In this document: in pieces, positions 1-7,336 of the stretch
Layout of the letters: each line of letters starts with the position of its first letter
Position numbering within the stretch: position 1 is the stretch's first letter
DNA from: an uncultured Oscillibacter sp.
Lineage (GTDB): Bacteria; Bacillota; Clostridia; Oscillospirales; Oscillospiraceae
Reading direction: 5' to 3'
Length of the DNA stretch: 13,468 bases
Assembly (NCBI GenBank): GCA_946183715.1
Contig: CAMHDB010000019.1
Span: 1-13,468, forward strand
Position numbers and translations under genes: made by a program
The notes under the pieces: generated by a model
The model's input: the letters and a program-made list of their open reading frames with translations, nothing else
Told to the model about the DNA's origin: nothing
Database searches by the model: none

Positions 1-2
1 GC

Positions 3-239
3 AAGGACTACAAGGACGGCACCGCCATCGACACGACTTCCGGCAAAGTCGACACGATGGAACTGAGCGGTTCCAACGTCCTCCGCTTTGAAATGGCCGA
101 CGGTACGTCCGTCATCGTGCGCCCGTCCGGCACCGAGCCGAAGATTAAGGTCTATGTACTCGCGCAGGGCAAGGACGCCGCCGAGGCCGCCGCCAATAAC
201 GCCCGCTACGGCGAGTGGGTCAAGTCCTTGCAGAAGTAA
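3..239 (+). CDS. Phosphohexomutase (phosphoglucomutase/phosphomannomutase family), C-terminal fragment
   Basis: Only the last 78 codons are in the window; the reading frame is open from base 3 and the 5' part lies off the left edge. The segment RPSGTEPKIKVY is the phosphate-binding loop of domain 4 of the alpha-D-phosphohexomutase superfamily, where the arginine, serine and threonine grip the sugar phosphate; the remaining helix (KDAAEAAANNARYGEWVKSLQK) is the usual C-terminal end. The family interconverts hexose 1- and 6-phosphates in the cytosol, feeding glycogen, cell-wall or nucleotide-sugar synthesis. Phosphoglucomutase, phosphomannomutase and phosphoglucosamine mutase cannot be separated from this fragment, although the helix style after the loop is closest to the PGM/PMM group. 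It ends with TAA and converges on the minus-strand regulator. Confidence 0.88.
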   Translation, partial: KDYKDGTAIDTTSGKVDTMELSGSNVLRFEMADGTSVIVRPSGTEPKIKVYVLAQGKDAAEAAANNARYGEWVKSLQK

Positions 240-269
240 GCGTAACAACAACCGTTCCCGTGCGACACA

Positions 270-299
270 GGGGGCGTATCCGCGCCCCGTCAGTCTTTG
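270..299. terminator. Possible weak bidirectional terminator
   Basis: A short GC-rich hairpin (GGGGC at 271-275 with GCCCC at 284-288) is followed on the plus strand by GTCAGTCTTT. It lies between the mutase stop at 239 and the stop of the convergent regulator at 290, where a shared terminator would be expected. The stem is only 5 bp and the T-tract is interrupted, so this is a weak call. Confidence 0.3.
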
Positions 300-490
300 A
301 GAAGTTCCTCGAACGTCACGTCCAGCACGTCGGCCACGGCCCCGACAGTCCGTAGCGTGGGGGATGCCGAGTTCCACTTCCGGATGACGCCGTTTCCGAT
401 TCCAGCGGCGCGTTCCAGTTCCGCAATGGAAATCTGCCGCTCCTCACATAGATTCCGTATTTTCGTGTATAGGTTTATCTCTTCCTTCAA
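290..490 (-). CDS. Small XRE/Cro-CI-type helix-turn-helix regulator
   Basis: Sixty-six residues, essentially a single helix-turn-helix domain. The pattern IAELERAAGIGNGVIRKWN (about residues 22-40) is the HTH and recognition helix, and TLRTVGAVADVLDVTFEELLKD is the closing helix pair of phage Cro/CI-like repressors. I chose a TTG start at 490-488 because GGAAGGGG lies 10 bases upstream and a good promoter lies just before it. The frame stays open back to an ATG at 610 and has another ATG at 538, but the 538 ATG sits inside the -10 box and neither has a ribosome site. Such minimal XRE proteins bind an operator as dimers; the target is unknown. It is convergent with the mutase and divergent from ileS, separated from it by a long leader. 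The function is a family-level assignment. Confidence 0.75.
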   Translation of the reverse strand: MKEEINLYTKIRNLCEERQISIAELERAAGIGNGVIRKWNSASPTLRTVGAVADVLDVTFEELLKD

Positions 491-536
491 AGTGTTCCAT
501 CCCCTTCCGACAGTTTCTTGTCCACTAGCGTGTTGC

Positions 537-565
537 ATTATGACGGATAGCGCCGAAAATTGCAA
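537..565 (-). promoter_or_regulatory. Sigma-A-type promoter for the XRE regulator
   Basis: Read on the minus strand: -35 TTGCAA (565-560), a 17-base spacer, -10 CATAAT (542-537). Transcription would begin near 530, leaving about 40 bases before the TTG start at 490. This position excludes the longer in-frame starts. Confidence 0.6.
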
Positions 566-587
566 GCGTTTTTTTCTGGTTTCGCTA

Positions 588-599
588 CCCCCCCCCCCC
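588..599. repeat. Homopolymeric tract of 12 C (G on the minus strand)
   Basis: Twelve consecutive C residues about 22 bases upstream of the -35 box of the XRE promoter. Tracts of this length are prone to slipped-strand length change in replication, and also to sequencing error. The surrounding sequence is AT-rich, so the tract stands out from its neighbours. Confidence 0.85.
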
Positions 600-663
600 G
601 ATTTCGTCATGTTTCACAAAAATATCGAATAATTTTATTAGATTTATCAAAAACAAGCTCTGC

Positions 664-688
664 TTTGCGCCCGGATATGGGACGCAAA
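664..688. promoter_or_regulatory. Inverted repeat upstream of the ileS promoter
   Basis: TTTGCG-CCC (664-672) pairs with GGG-(A)-CGCAAA (679-688) around a 6-base centre, with one unpaired A. It ends 15 bases before the ileS -35 box and lies between the divergent ileS and XRE transcription units, so an operator is possible. No other function can be read from it. Confidence 0.3.
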
Positions 689-703
689 ATCTCCAAAAAA
701 CGC

Positions 704-731
704 TTGACAAACGCCGGAAACACGATATAAT
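704..731 (+). promoter_or_regulatory. Sigma-A-type promoter of ileS
   Basis: A perfect TTGACA (704-709), a 16-base spacer and a perfect TATAAT (726-731). Transcription should start near 738, giving a leader of about 325 bases that contains the T-box element. Confidence 0.85.
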
Positions 732-739
732 ATCGCCAA

Positions 740-789
740 CCCGGAAACGGGAGTGTCCGCAAGGGCATGGCCCCCCTAATAAGGGGGGC
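740..789 (+). other. 5' extension of the ileS leader: GNRA hairpin and C6/G6 hairpin
   Basis: Two hairpins precede the T-box. CCCG-GAAA-CGGG (740-751) has a GNRA tetraloop. GCCCCCCU (770-777) pairs with AGGGGGGC (782-789) around AAUA, and is followed by TGTTT, a poor T-tract. In addition GTCCGC (755-760) can pair with GCGGAC (809-814), which would compete with the base of T-box Stem I. The role is unknown; it could be an early attenuator or a 5' stabiliser. Confidence 0.5.
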
Positions 790-805
790 TGTTTACACGT
801 TTACA

Positions 806-1035
806 GGCGCGGACGGGGACAGTACCCTGTCGGGCCCCGGCGCAGAGAGCCGCCGCTACGGTGCGAGGCGGCCCGGGCCGATAGGCGAATATCACCCCTG
901 AGCTTCCCGCCGAAAGCGCCAAGGCGCGAGTAGGCCCGGACGCGTGACGGACGTTATCCCGTCGACCTTCAACTTTTGGAGTGGTACAGCAAGCGTAAAG
1001 GGCGCCTTGTCTCCGTTGCGGGGACGGGGCGTTTT
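806..1035 (+). promoter_or_regulatory. T-box riboswitch, isoleucine (AUC) specifier
   Basis: The Stem I base GGCGCGGA (806-813) pairs with UUCCCGCC (904-911). The specifier loop has AGUA (821-824) opposite GAA (887-889), followed by AUC (891-893), the isoleucine codon, then CCCC and the UGAG kink-turn strand (899-902). AGAGAG (845-850) marks the distal stem. The T-box bulge UGGU (982-985) complements the ACCA end of tRNA-Ile and sits between GGAG (978-981) and its antiterminator partner CUCC (1011-1014). Uncharged tRNA-Ile stabilises the antiterminator so that ileS is transcribed. The specifier agrees with the downstream gene, which makes the call strong. The exact 5' boundary is uncertain. 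Confidence 0.92.
1003..1035 (+). terminator. T-box intrinsic terminator
   Basis: A 12-bp stem (CGCCUUGUCUCC, 1003-1014, with GGGGACGGGGCG, 1020-1031, including G-U pairs) with loop GUUGC, followed by TTTT. The CUCC of the left arm is shared with the antiterminator, so the two structures exclude each other. Confidence 0.85.
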
Positions 1036-1063
1036 CCTGTTATGTAAGAAGGAGTAAAGGCCA

Positions 1064-3874
1064 ATGGACTACAACAAGACAATCAACCTGCCGAAAACCG
1101 AGTTCCCCATGCGCGCCGGACTGCCCAAGCGCGAGCCGCAAATGCTCGAACGCTGGCGCAAAATCGACGTGTACCGCACCCTGCTGAAAAAGAACGAGGG
1201 CAAGCCCCGCTTCAGTCTGCACGACGGGCCGCCCTTCTCCAACGGCGCCCTGCACATGGGGCACGCCCTCAACAAGTCGCTCAAGGACATCATCATCCGC
1301 TCCAAGGCCATGAGCGGCTACTACACGCCCTATGTCCCCGGCTGGGACAACCACGGCATGCCCATCGAATCGGCCATCATCAAGCAGAACCGCCTCAACC
1401 GCAAGGACATGAGCGTACCGGAATTTCGCTCCGCCTGCCACGAGTTCGCCGCGCACTATGTCGACGTACAGAGAGACGGCGCCCGGCGTCTGGGCTGTAT
1501 CGGCGACTGGGAACACCCCTATCTGACGATGTCGCCGACGTTCGAGGCCGGGGAGGTGCGCGTATTCGGGGAGATGTACCGCAAGGGGTACATTTACAAG
1601 GGCCTCAAGCCCGTGTACTGGTGCCCCAACGACGAAACCGCCCTCGCCGAGGCCGAGATTGAGTATCAGGACGACCCCTGCACGACCGTCTACGTCAAGT
1701 TCCCCATGCGCGACGACTTGGGCAAACTGCCGCATGTCGACAAGAGCAAGCTCTTCTTCGTGATTTGGACGACGACTATCTGGACGCTCCCCGGAAACCT
1801 CGCCATTGCGCTCCACCCGTCGGAGAGTTACGCGCTGGTCAAGGCCGGAAACGGGGAGACTTATATTATGGCCGAGGCGCTCGTCGAAAAGGTCATGGGC
1901 GTCGGCGCAATCGACGACTACTCCGTCATCGAGACCCACCCGGGCGCGTTCTTCGAGAATATGCTGGCCGACCACCCGTTTCTGCCGAAAACGTCGCGTC
2001 TGCTCCTCGCCGACTACGTGACCATGGATTCCGGCACGGGCTGCGTCCACACGGCCCCCGGCTTCGGCGCCGACGACTACCAGACTTGTAAGCGCTACGG
2101 TATGGACATGGTGGTGCCCGTCGACGACCAAGGCCGCCACACCGACTACGCCGGGAAGTACGCCGGGCTTTCGACCGAGGAATCGAACCCCGTCATTCTC
2201 GCCGACATGAAGGAGAGCGGCATGCTGTTCGCCTCCGAGGACATCACGCACAGTTACCCCCACTGCTGGCGCTGTAAGGGCCCGATTATCTTCCGCGCCA
2301 CCCCGCAATGGTTCTGCTCCGTCGACGCGTTCAAAGAGGAGGCCTGCGCCGCCTGTGACGACGTGCGCTGGGTGCCCGAGTGGGGAATCGAGCGCATGAA
2401 GGCCATGATTCGCGAGCGCTCCGACTGGTGCATTTCGCGGCAACGGAAATGGGGCCTCCCGATTCCCGTCTTTTACTGCCGCGACTGCGGGAAACCCGTC
2501 TGCACTCCCGAGACCGTCGACGCCGTTGCCAAACTCTTTGAGGCGGAAGGCTCCAACGCGTGGTTTGCGCGCGACGCCGCCGACATCCTCCCCGACGGCT
2601 TCGCCTGTCCGCACTGCGGCGGTAAGAGCGGCTTCGACCGCGAGGAAGACACCCTCGACGGCTGGTTTGACTCCGGCTCCACGCATTTCGCCTCCATGAA
2701 GCGCGACCAAGGCTTCTGGCCCGCCGACATGTATCTGGAAGGCCTCGACCAGTATCGCGGGTGGTTCCAGTCGTCGCTACTGACGGCTGTCGGGGCGTTC
2801 GGCAACGGCGCGCCCTTCAAGGAATGCGTCACGCACGGCTGGACGGTCGACGGCGAGGGAAAGGCGATGCACAAGTCCCTCGGGAACGGCATGGACCCCT
2901 ACGAAATCTTCAACAAGTACGGCGCGGACTTGCTGCGCCTCTGGGCCGCCTCCGCCGACTACCACGCCGATGTACGCTGTTCCGACGCCATTTTCAAGCA
3001 GTTGTCGCAAAACTACCTGAAATTCCGCAACACGGCCCGCTACTGTCTGGGGAATCTGAACGGCTTCGACCCGAACCGCCTTACGCCCCCCGATAAAATG
3101 TTACCCCTCGACCGCTGGGCCGTCACGAAACTGAATGCCCTCATCGAACGCTGTGAGCAGGCCTACAACGACTACGAATTTCTCACGATTACCCACGCCG
3201 TGAACGATTTCTGCGTCGTGGAAATGAGCAACTTCTACCTCGACATCATCAAAGACCGCCTCTACTGCGAGGACAAAGACGGCGAACTCCGCCGGAGCGC
3301 GCAAACGGCGCTGTACCTGATTCTCGACACGCTGACGAAAATCATGGCCCCGATTCTGTGCTTCACGTCCGACGAAATCTGGCAGTCCATGCCGCACAAG
3401 TCCGCCGACGACCCCGAAAACGTACTCTTTAACGACCGCAACAAGCCGTTTACGGAGTACGCGCTTTCGGACGCCGATATGATTGGCTGGGGCGTGGCAA
3501 TCCAGTTGCGCGACGGCGTCAACGCGGCGCTGGAGACGGCCCGCGCGGCGAAGCGTATCGGGAAGGCGCTGGAGGCCCGCGTCGTACTCGTGCGCGGCGG
3601 CGGCGTCGACAACCTCTCCGGGACGGTTCAGCGCTTCACCCCCGACGAACTGGCGGATTTGTTCATCGTGTCGGAAGTGGGCGTATCGGATGACGCGGCG
3701 CTGTACGACAAGGGCGCCGAGACGCCCGTCGACGGCGTGCGGGTTATCGTAGAGTCCGCCGACGGCGCCAAGTGCGAGCGGTGCTGGAAGCAGTTACCGA
3801 CAGTCGGGAGCGCGTCGGCATACCCGACGCTCTGCCCCCGTTGCGCCGCGGTCATTGCGCGTATGGAAGCGTGA
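1064..3874 (+). CDS. ileS: Isoleucyl-tRNA synthetase
   Basis: A full-length class I synthetase of 936 residues that charges tRNA-Ile in the cytosol. HMGH (residues 64-67) is the HIGH signature in the Rossmann fold. The CP1 editing domain shows the threonine-rich VIWTTTIWTLPGN segment and GTGCVHTAPGFGADDYQ. The KMSKS loop is KAMHKS (600-605), a variant with histidine before the catalytic lysine. Cysteine pairs typical of zinc knuckles occur internally (HCWRC, CRDC, CPHC) and at the C-terminus (C904, C907, C924, C927), where the CxxC-x16-CxxC finger binds the anticodon end. The ATG at 1064 follows AGAAGGAG (1047-1054) by 9 bases. The gene is controlled by the isoleucine T-box and appears monocistronic, since the next gene has its own promoter. 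Confidence 0.98.
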   Translation: MDYNKTINLPKTEFPMRAGLPKREPQMLERWRKIDVYRTLLKKNEGKPRFSLHDGPPFSNGALHMGHALNKSLKDIIIRSKAMSGYYTPYVPGWDNHGMPIESAIIKQNRLNRKDMSVPEFRSACHEFAAHYVDVQRDGARRLGCIGDWEHPYLTMSPTFEAGEVRVFGEMYRKGYIYKGLKPVYWCPNDETALAEAEIEYQDDPCTTVYVKFPMRDDLGKLPHVDKSKLFFVIWTTTIWTLPGNLAIALHPSESYALVKAGNGETYIMAEALVEKVMGVGAIDDYSVIETHPGAFFENMLADHPFLPKTSRLLLADYVTMDSGTGCVHTAPGFGADDYQTCKRYGMDMVVPVDDQGRHTDYAGKYAGLSTEESNPVILADMKESGMLFASEDITHSYPHCWRCKGPIIFRATPQWFCSVDAFKEEACAACDDVRWVPEWGIERMKAMIRERSDWCISRQRKWGLPIPVFYCRDCGKPVCTPETVDAVAKLFEAEGSNAWFARDAADILPDGFACPHCGGKSGFDREEDTLDGWFDSGSTHFASMKRDQGFWPADMYLEGLDQYRGWFQSSLLTAVGAFGNGAPFKECVTHGWTVDGEGKAMHKSLGNGMDPYEIFNKYGADLLRLWAASADYHADVRCSDAIFKQLSQNYLKFRNTARYCLGNLNGFDPNRLTPPDKMLPLDRWAVTKLNALIERCEQAYNDYEFLTITHAVNDFCVVEMSNFYLDIIKDRLYCEDKDGELRRSAQTALYLILDTLTKIMAPILCFTSDEIWQSMPHKSADDPENVLFNDRNKPFTEYALSDADMIGWGVAIQLRDGVNAALETARAAKRIGKALEARVVLVRGGGVDNLSGTVQRFTPDELADLFIVSEVGVSDDAALYDKGAETPVDGVRVIVESADGAKCERCWKQLPTVGSASAYPTLCPRCAAVIARMEA

Positions 3875-3909
3875 GCACGGCGGAAAGATACCTGAGCGCT
3901 TGACGTGAT

Positions 3910-3956
3910 TTTCCCCTCCGTCGCTTCGTGACGCCTCCCGCGCGGCGGAGGGGAAA
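3910..3956. repeat. Palindromic intergenic element (REP/MITE-like candidate)
   Basis: Arms TTTCCCCTCCG (3910-3920) and CGGAGGGGAAA (3946-3956) form a perfect 11-bp stem. The interior holds a smaller stem (CGTC/GACG around GCTTCGT) and a second GC-rich arm. It lies 35 bases after the ileS stop but has no T-tract on either strand, so it is not a standard intrinsic terminator. Its style resembles short palindromic repeats scattered between genes in high-GC gut Clostridia; that resemblance is from memory, and only one copy is in the window. Confidence 0.5.
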
Positions 3957-4014
3957 GTGCCGGGCCTTGTCATTCGTTTTTACCGTGTACTCCCGCGGAC
4001 AAAAGAAAAAGTAT

Positions 4015-4043
4015 TTGACAACTCCGCATGGACATGGTAAACT
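4015..4043 (+). promoter_or_regulatory. Sigma-A-type promoter of the Ca2+-ATPase/ter operon
   Basis: TTGACA (4015-4020), a 17-base spacer, TAAACT (4038-4043). The predicted transcript starts near 4050. No other convincing promoter was seen between the genes up to 9928, so it probably serves all five genes. Confidence 0.75.
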
Positions 4044-4070
4044 GAAAAGCTGTGTAAATAGAATGTAGAT

Positions 4071-4092
4071 GATTGCGCGTTTCCGCGCAATC
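4071..4092 (+). promoter_or_regulatory. Leader hairpin before the Ca2+-ATPase ribosome site
   Basis: A perfect 9-bp stem, GATTGCGCG (4071-4079) with CGCGCAATC (4084-4092), and a TTTC loop. It lies 11 bases before the GGAGG ribosome site (4104-4108). No T-tract follows, so it is more likely a stabiliser or a protein/RNA control site than a terminator. Confidence 0.55.
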
Positions 4093-4116
4093 TGCCCCAG
4101 TACGGAGGTATGTCTT

Positions 4117-6720
4117 ATGAAATTAACCGGCCTGACGCCGCAGGAAGTCGAGGAAAGCAGGAGGCAGTACGGCGCGAACGTCCTGACGCAGATTCCGCCC
4201 GACCCGCTCTGGAAAAAAATCATGGAGGGCTTCAAGGACCCCATGATTATGATTCTGCTGGTCGCAATGGCCGTACAGGTGATTTTGTTCTTTCTCAAAC
4301 AGGCGGAGTGGTTCGAGCCTGTCGGAATCCTGATTGCCATCCTGATTGCGAACGGGGTTTCCTCGGTCAGCGAGAGCCGTCAGGAAGGCAAGGCGTCGGC
4401 GCTGAAGGCCGAGGAGGAGGCCCGGGAATCGGCGAAGGTCGTCCGGGCCGGGGAACTGCTGGAAATCCCGGTCGGGGAGGTCGTCACGGGCGATATCGTC
4501 TATTTGCAGGCCGGGGACAAAATCGCCGCCGACGGCGAAATCGTAGAGGGTACGGTCATGGTCGACCAAGCCGCGCTCAACGGAGAGACCGAGGAGGCCA
4601 AAAAGTCCCCGCTCCCCGAGGGGGAATCATACAACATCAAAGACCTGCTCAACCCCTGCTACGCCTACCGCGGTACGGTCGTCTGCGGCGGCGAGGCCTA
4701 TATGCGGGTCAAGGTCGTCGGCGACAGGACGCTGTTCGGCGAACTGGCGCTGGAAGTACAGGAGAACACCCGCGAGACGCCCCTGCAAGTCAAGCTGCAC
4801 GACTTGGCGAATAAGATTTCGCGTTTCGGCTATATCGGGGCCACGGCGATAGTCGTCGGCATTCTGGCGAAAAACCTGCTGGGCGGGAATATCCCGGATA
4901 ATTTCTACGGCTGGGTTCGGCTGATTCTCGACGCCGTGACCGTCGCCGTGACTATCATCGTCTGCGCCGTGCCCGAAGGCCTGCCTATGCTGACTTCCAT
5001 TCTGCTGTCGTTTCAGAGTCTGCGCATGGCCAAAGACAACGTGCTCGTCCGCAAAATCAACGGTCTGGAGACCGCCGGAAGTCTGAGCCTGCTGTACTCC
5101 GACAAGACCGGAACCATCACGGAGGGCCGCCTGTCCGTGACGGAACTCGCCACCGGCGACGGCAAGACCTACGCCGCGATTCGCGACACGTCCGCCGGGT
5201 TCGCCGAGGAACTGCTGTTCGGACTGGGCGTCAACAACAGCGCCGCCGTCAGCGCCGGGAATATCATCGGCGGCAACAGCACCGACCGCGCCGTGATGTC
5301 GTACCTGTCCGGGGCGGGGATTGCGGAGCGTATCCCGGAACTCAAGAACGTCGTCAAGGCCTTCCGGGCGTTCGATTCCAACAAGAAGTCGTCGAGCGTG
5401 ACGGTCTCCCGCGAAAGCAGGGTCTACACCTACGTCAAGGGCGCGCCGGAACGCCTGCTTGTCCGTTGCCGCCACTACCTCGCCGCCGACAGCACCATGC
5501 ACCCCATGCCCGACCAGAAGGCCATGCAGGACTATCTCGACGCGCAGTCGGCGCGTTCCATGCGCCTGCTGGCCGTGGCGCGTGCCGAGGGCGAGAGCGA
5601 CGAGGGCGAATTGACCCTTGTCTGCCTGCTGAGTATCCGCGACAACGTGCGCAAGGAGGCCGTCAGCGCCATTCAGGAAGTGCGCAACGCCGGCATTCAG
5701 GTCGTCATGATTACCGGAGACCGTAAAGAAACCGCCGTGGCAATCGCGAAAGAGTCGGGGCTTGTCACGTCGCCGGACGACGTGGCGCTCACGTCGGCGG
5801 AAGTCGGGGAGAAGACCGACAGCGAACTCAAAGAACTGTTGCCACGCTTGCGTGTCGTCTCGCGGGCGCTGCCGTCCGACAAAAGCCGCCTCGTGCGCGT
5901 GGCGCAGGAACTCAACCGCGTCGTGGGCATGACCGGCGACGGCGTCAACGATTCCCCCGCGCTCAAAAAGGCCGATGTCGGCTTTGCCATGGGCAGCGGC
6001 ACGGAAGTCGCCAAGGAGGCCGGGGATATTACGATTCTCGACGACAATTTCTCGTCCATCGAAAAGGCCATTCTCTACGGGCGCACGATGTTCAAGAGTA
6101 TCCGGAAATTCCTGATTTTCCAGTTGACGGTCAACGTCGCCGCCGTGCTGATTTGCTTCCTCGGGCCGCTTCTGGGCGAAAACGTCGTCATGACGGTGAT
6201 TCAGCTTCTTTTGGTCAACCTCGCCATGGACACCCTCGCGGCAATCGCCTTCGGCAGCGAGCCCGCCCGACAGGAGTATATGCGCGAACCGCCCGTGCCG
6301 CGCTCGGCGAGTATCGTCAGCCGGGATATGCTGGTACAGATTGTCATGGCCGCGCTCTATATTACCTGTCTGTGCCTTTCGATTCTCTTCTTCCCGCCGC
6401 TTCGCAACCTCTTCGGCGACGTGGACACAACCTATCTGAAATCCGCGCTCTTCGCCACGTTCATGATGTCCATTACCTTCAACGGCTTCAACGCCCGCAC
6501 CGAACACCTCAACCCGTTCTACGAAATCGGTCGCAACCGGAATTTCCTGCTCGTCATGGGCTCCATTTTCGCGTTGCAATTCGTCTTCGTGACGTTCGGC
6601 GGTCCGGCGTTGAGCGTGGAACCGTTAAGCGCCGGGGCGTGGCTCCTCTGCGCCGCGCTCGCCTTCCTCGTGATTCCGATTGATATGCTTAGAAAGTTCG
6701 TTACCGGGAAACATGTCTGA
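4117..6720 (+). CDS. PMCA-type Ca2+-translocating P-type ATPase
   Basis: An 867-residue P2-type pump predicted to export Ca2+ across the cytoplasmic membrane. The phosphorylated aspartate is D329 in SDKTGT; KGAPE (from K441) is the nucleotide-binding motif; TGDGVND (606-612) closes the P domain. The actuator loop reads NGET (155-158) rather than TGES. PEGLP (286-290) lies in M4. M5 has FQLTVNVAAV (N673) and M6 has VNLAMDT (N701, D705), which match plasma-membrane Ca2+-ATPases closely and suggest one Ca2+ site. About ten membrane segments fit the length. The ATG at 4117 has GGAGG 8 bases upstream; an in-frame ATG at 4069 has no ribosome site and overlaps the leader hairpin. It is first in the operon, 23 bases ahead of the first terD. 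Mn2+ or another divalent cation as substrate cannot be excluded. Confidence 0.92.
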   Translation: MKLTGLTPQEVEESRRQYGANVLTQIPPDPLWKKIMEGFKDPMIMILLVAMAVQVILFFLKQAEWFEPVGILIAILIANGVSSVSESRQEGKASALKAEEEARESAKVVRAGELLEIPVGEVVTGDIVYLQAGDKIAADGEIVEGTVMVDQAALNGETEEAKKSPLPEGESYNIKDLLNPCYAYRGTVVCGGEAYMRVKVVGDRTLFGELALEVQENTRETPLQVKLHDLANKISRFGYIGATAIVVGILAKNLLGGNIPDNFYGWVRLILDAVTVAVTIIVCAVPEGLPMLTSILLSFQSLRMAKDNVLVRKINGLETAGSLSLLYSDKTGTITEGRLSVTELATGDGKTYAAIRDTSAGFAEELLFGLGVNNSAAVSAGNIIGGNSTDRAVMSYLSGAGIAERIPELKNVVKAFRAFDSNKKSSSVTVSRESRVYTYVKGAPERLLVRCRHYLAADSTMHPMPDQKAMQDYLDAQSARSMRLLAVARAEGESDEGELTLVCLLSIRDNVRKEAVSAIQEVRNAGIQVVMITGDRKETAVAIAKESGLVTSPDDVALTSAEVGEKTDSELKELLPRLRVVSRALPSDKSRLVRVAQELNRVVGMTGDGVNDSPALKKADVGFAMGSGTEVAKEAGDITILDDNFSSIEKAILYGRTMFKSIRKFLIFQLTVNVAAVLICFLGPLLGENVVMTVIQLLLVNLAMDTLAAIAFGSEPARQEYMREPPVPRSASIVSRDMLVQIVMAALYITCLCLSILFFPPLRNLFGDVDTTYLKSALFATFMMSITFNGFNARTEHLNPFYEIGRNRNFLLVMGSIFALQFVFVTFGGPALSVEPLSAGAWLLCAALAFLVIPIDMLRKFVTGKHV

Positions 6721-6743
6721 ACTGTGATAAGGAGGCTTTCACA

Positions 6744-7322
6744 ATGGCAGTGAGTTTGTCCAAGGGGCAGAAAGTAGACCTGACGAAAGGCAACCCCGGC
6801 CTGAGCAAGATTCTCGTCGGGCTGGGCTGGGACACCAACAAGTACGACGGCGGCTACGACTTCGACCTCGACGCCGCGGCCTTCCTGCTGGGCGCCAACG
6901 GCAAGGTGACTTCCGACGCCGATTTCGTATTCTACAACAACCTCAAACACCCGTCCGGGAGCGTCGAACACATGGGCGACAACCGTACCGGGGCCGGGGA
7001 GGGCGACGACGAACAGATTCTCATCGACCTGAGCAAAGTCCCCGCCAATATCGACAAGATTGATTTCACCGTCACCATCTACGACGCCGACGAGCGCCAG
7101 CAGAATTTCGGGCAGGTCAGCAACGCCTATATTCACGTCCTCGACGACGCCAACAGCAGGGAGCTTATCCGCTACGACCTCGGGGAAGATTTCTCCGTCG
7201 AAACCGCCATGGTCGTCGGGGAGATTTACCGCCACGCCGGGGAGTGGAAGTTCAACGCCATCGGGAGCGGCTTCAAGGGCGGACTGCGCGCGCTGGGCCT
7301 CAACTACGGCGTCAACGTGTAA
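6744..7322 (+). CDS. terD: TerD-family calcium-binding stress protein (first copy)
   Basis: A 192-residue cytosolic protein, full length for the family. It opens with the typical MAVSLSKGQKVDLTK, and has DFDLDA (39-44), SDADFVFYNN (57-66), GDNRTG (78-83) with GDDE (87-90), and the C-terminal WKFNAIGSGFKGGLRALGLNYG. Acidic residues of the DxD and GDNRTG segments bind Ca2+ in characterised TerD proteins. The family is linked to tellurite, phage and envelope-stress resistance; the molecular action is not settled. The ATG follows GGAGG (6731-6735) by 8 bases. It sits between the Ca2+ pump and a near-duplicate, which suggests that Ca2+ is the common theme of the operon. The symbol marks the family, not proven orthology with a particular ter gene (TerZ, D and E are closely alike). 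Confidence 0.93.
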   Translation: MAVSLSKGQKVDLTKGNPGLSKILVGLGWDTNKYDGGYDFDLDAAAFLLGANGKVTSDADFVFYNNLKHPSGSVEHMGDNRTGAGEGDDEQILIDLSKVPANIDKIDFTVTIYDADERQQNFGQVSNAYIHVLDDANSRELIRYDLGEDFSVETAMVVGEIYRHAGEWKFNAIGSGFKGGLRALGLNYGVNV

Positions 7323-7336
7323 TGGGGGGCTCGCAA

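Noticed and set aside
290..610. Longer form of the XRE regulator starting at ATG 610 or 538
   Set aside because: The extension would translate the homopolymer and the promoter itself, has no ribosome site, and adds no recognisable domain; the TTG at 490 fits the promoter and Shine-Dalgarno.
1040..2710. A 556-codon open frame on the minus strand, antisense to ileS
   Set aside because: It mirrors the third-position GC bias of ileS, has no ribosome site, and its translation is low-complexity (G, V, A, D, H rich) without family motifs; ileS on the other strand is unmistakable.
4627..6579. A 650-codon open frame antisense to the Ca2+-ATPase
   Set aside because: Same GC-driven shadow effect; no ribosome site or recognisable domain, while the plus strand encodes all P-type ATPase motifs.
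7244..7336. N-terminal extension of the second TerD protein
   Set aside because: It overlaps the first terD out of frame; the family's conserved start begins at 7337.
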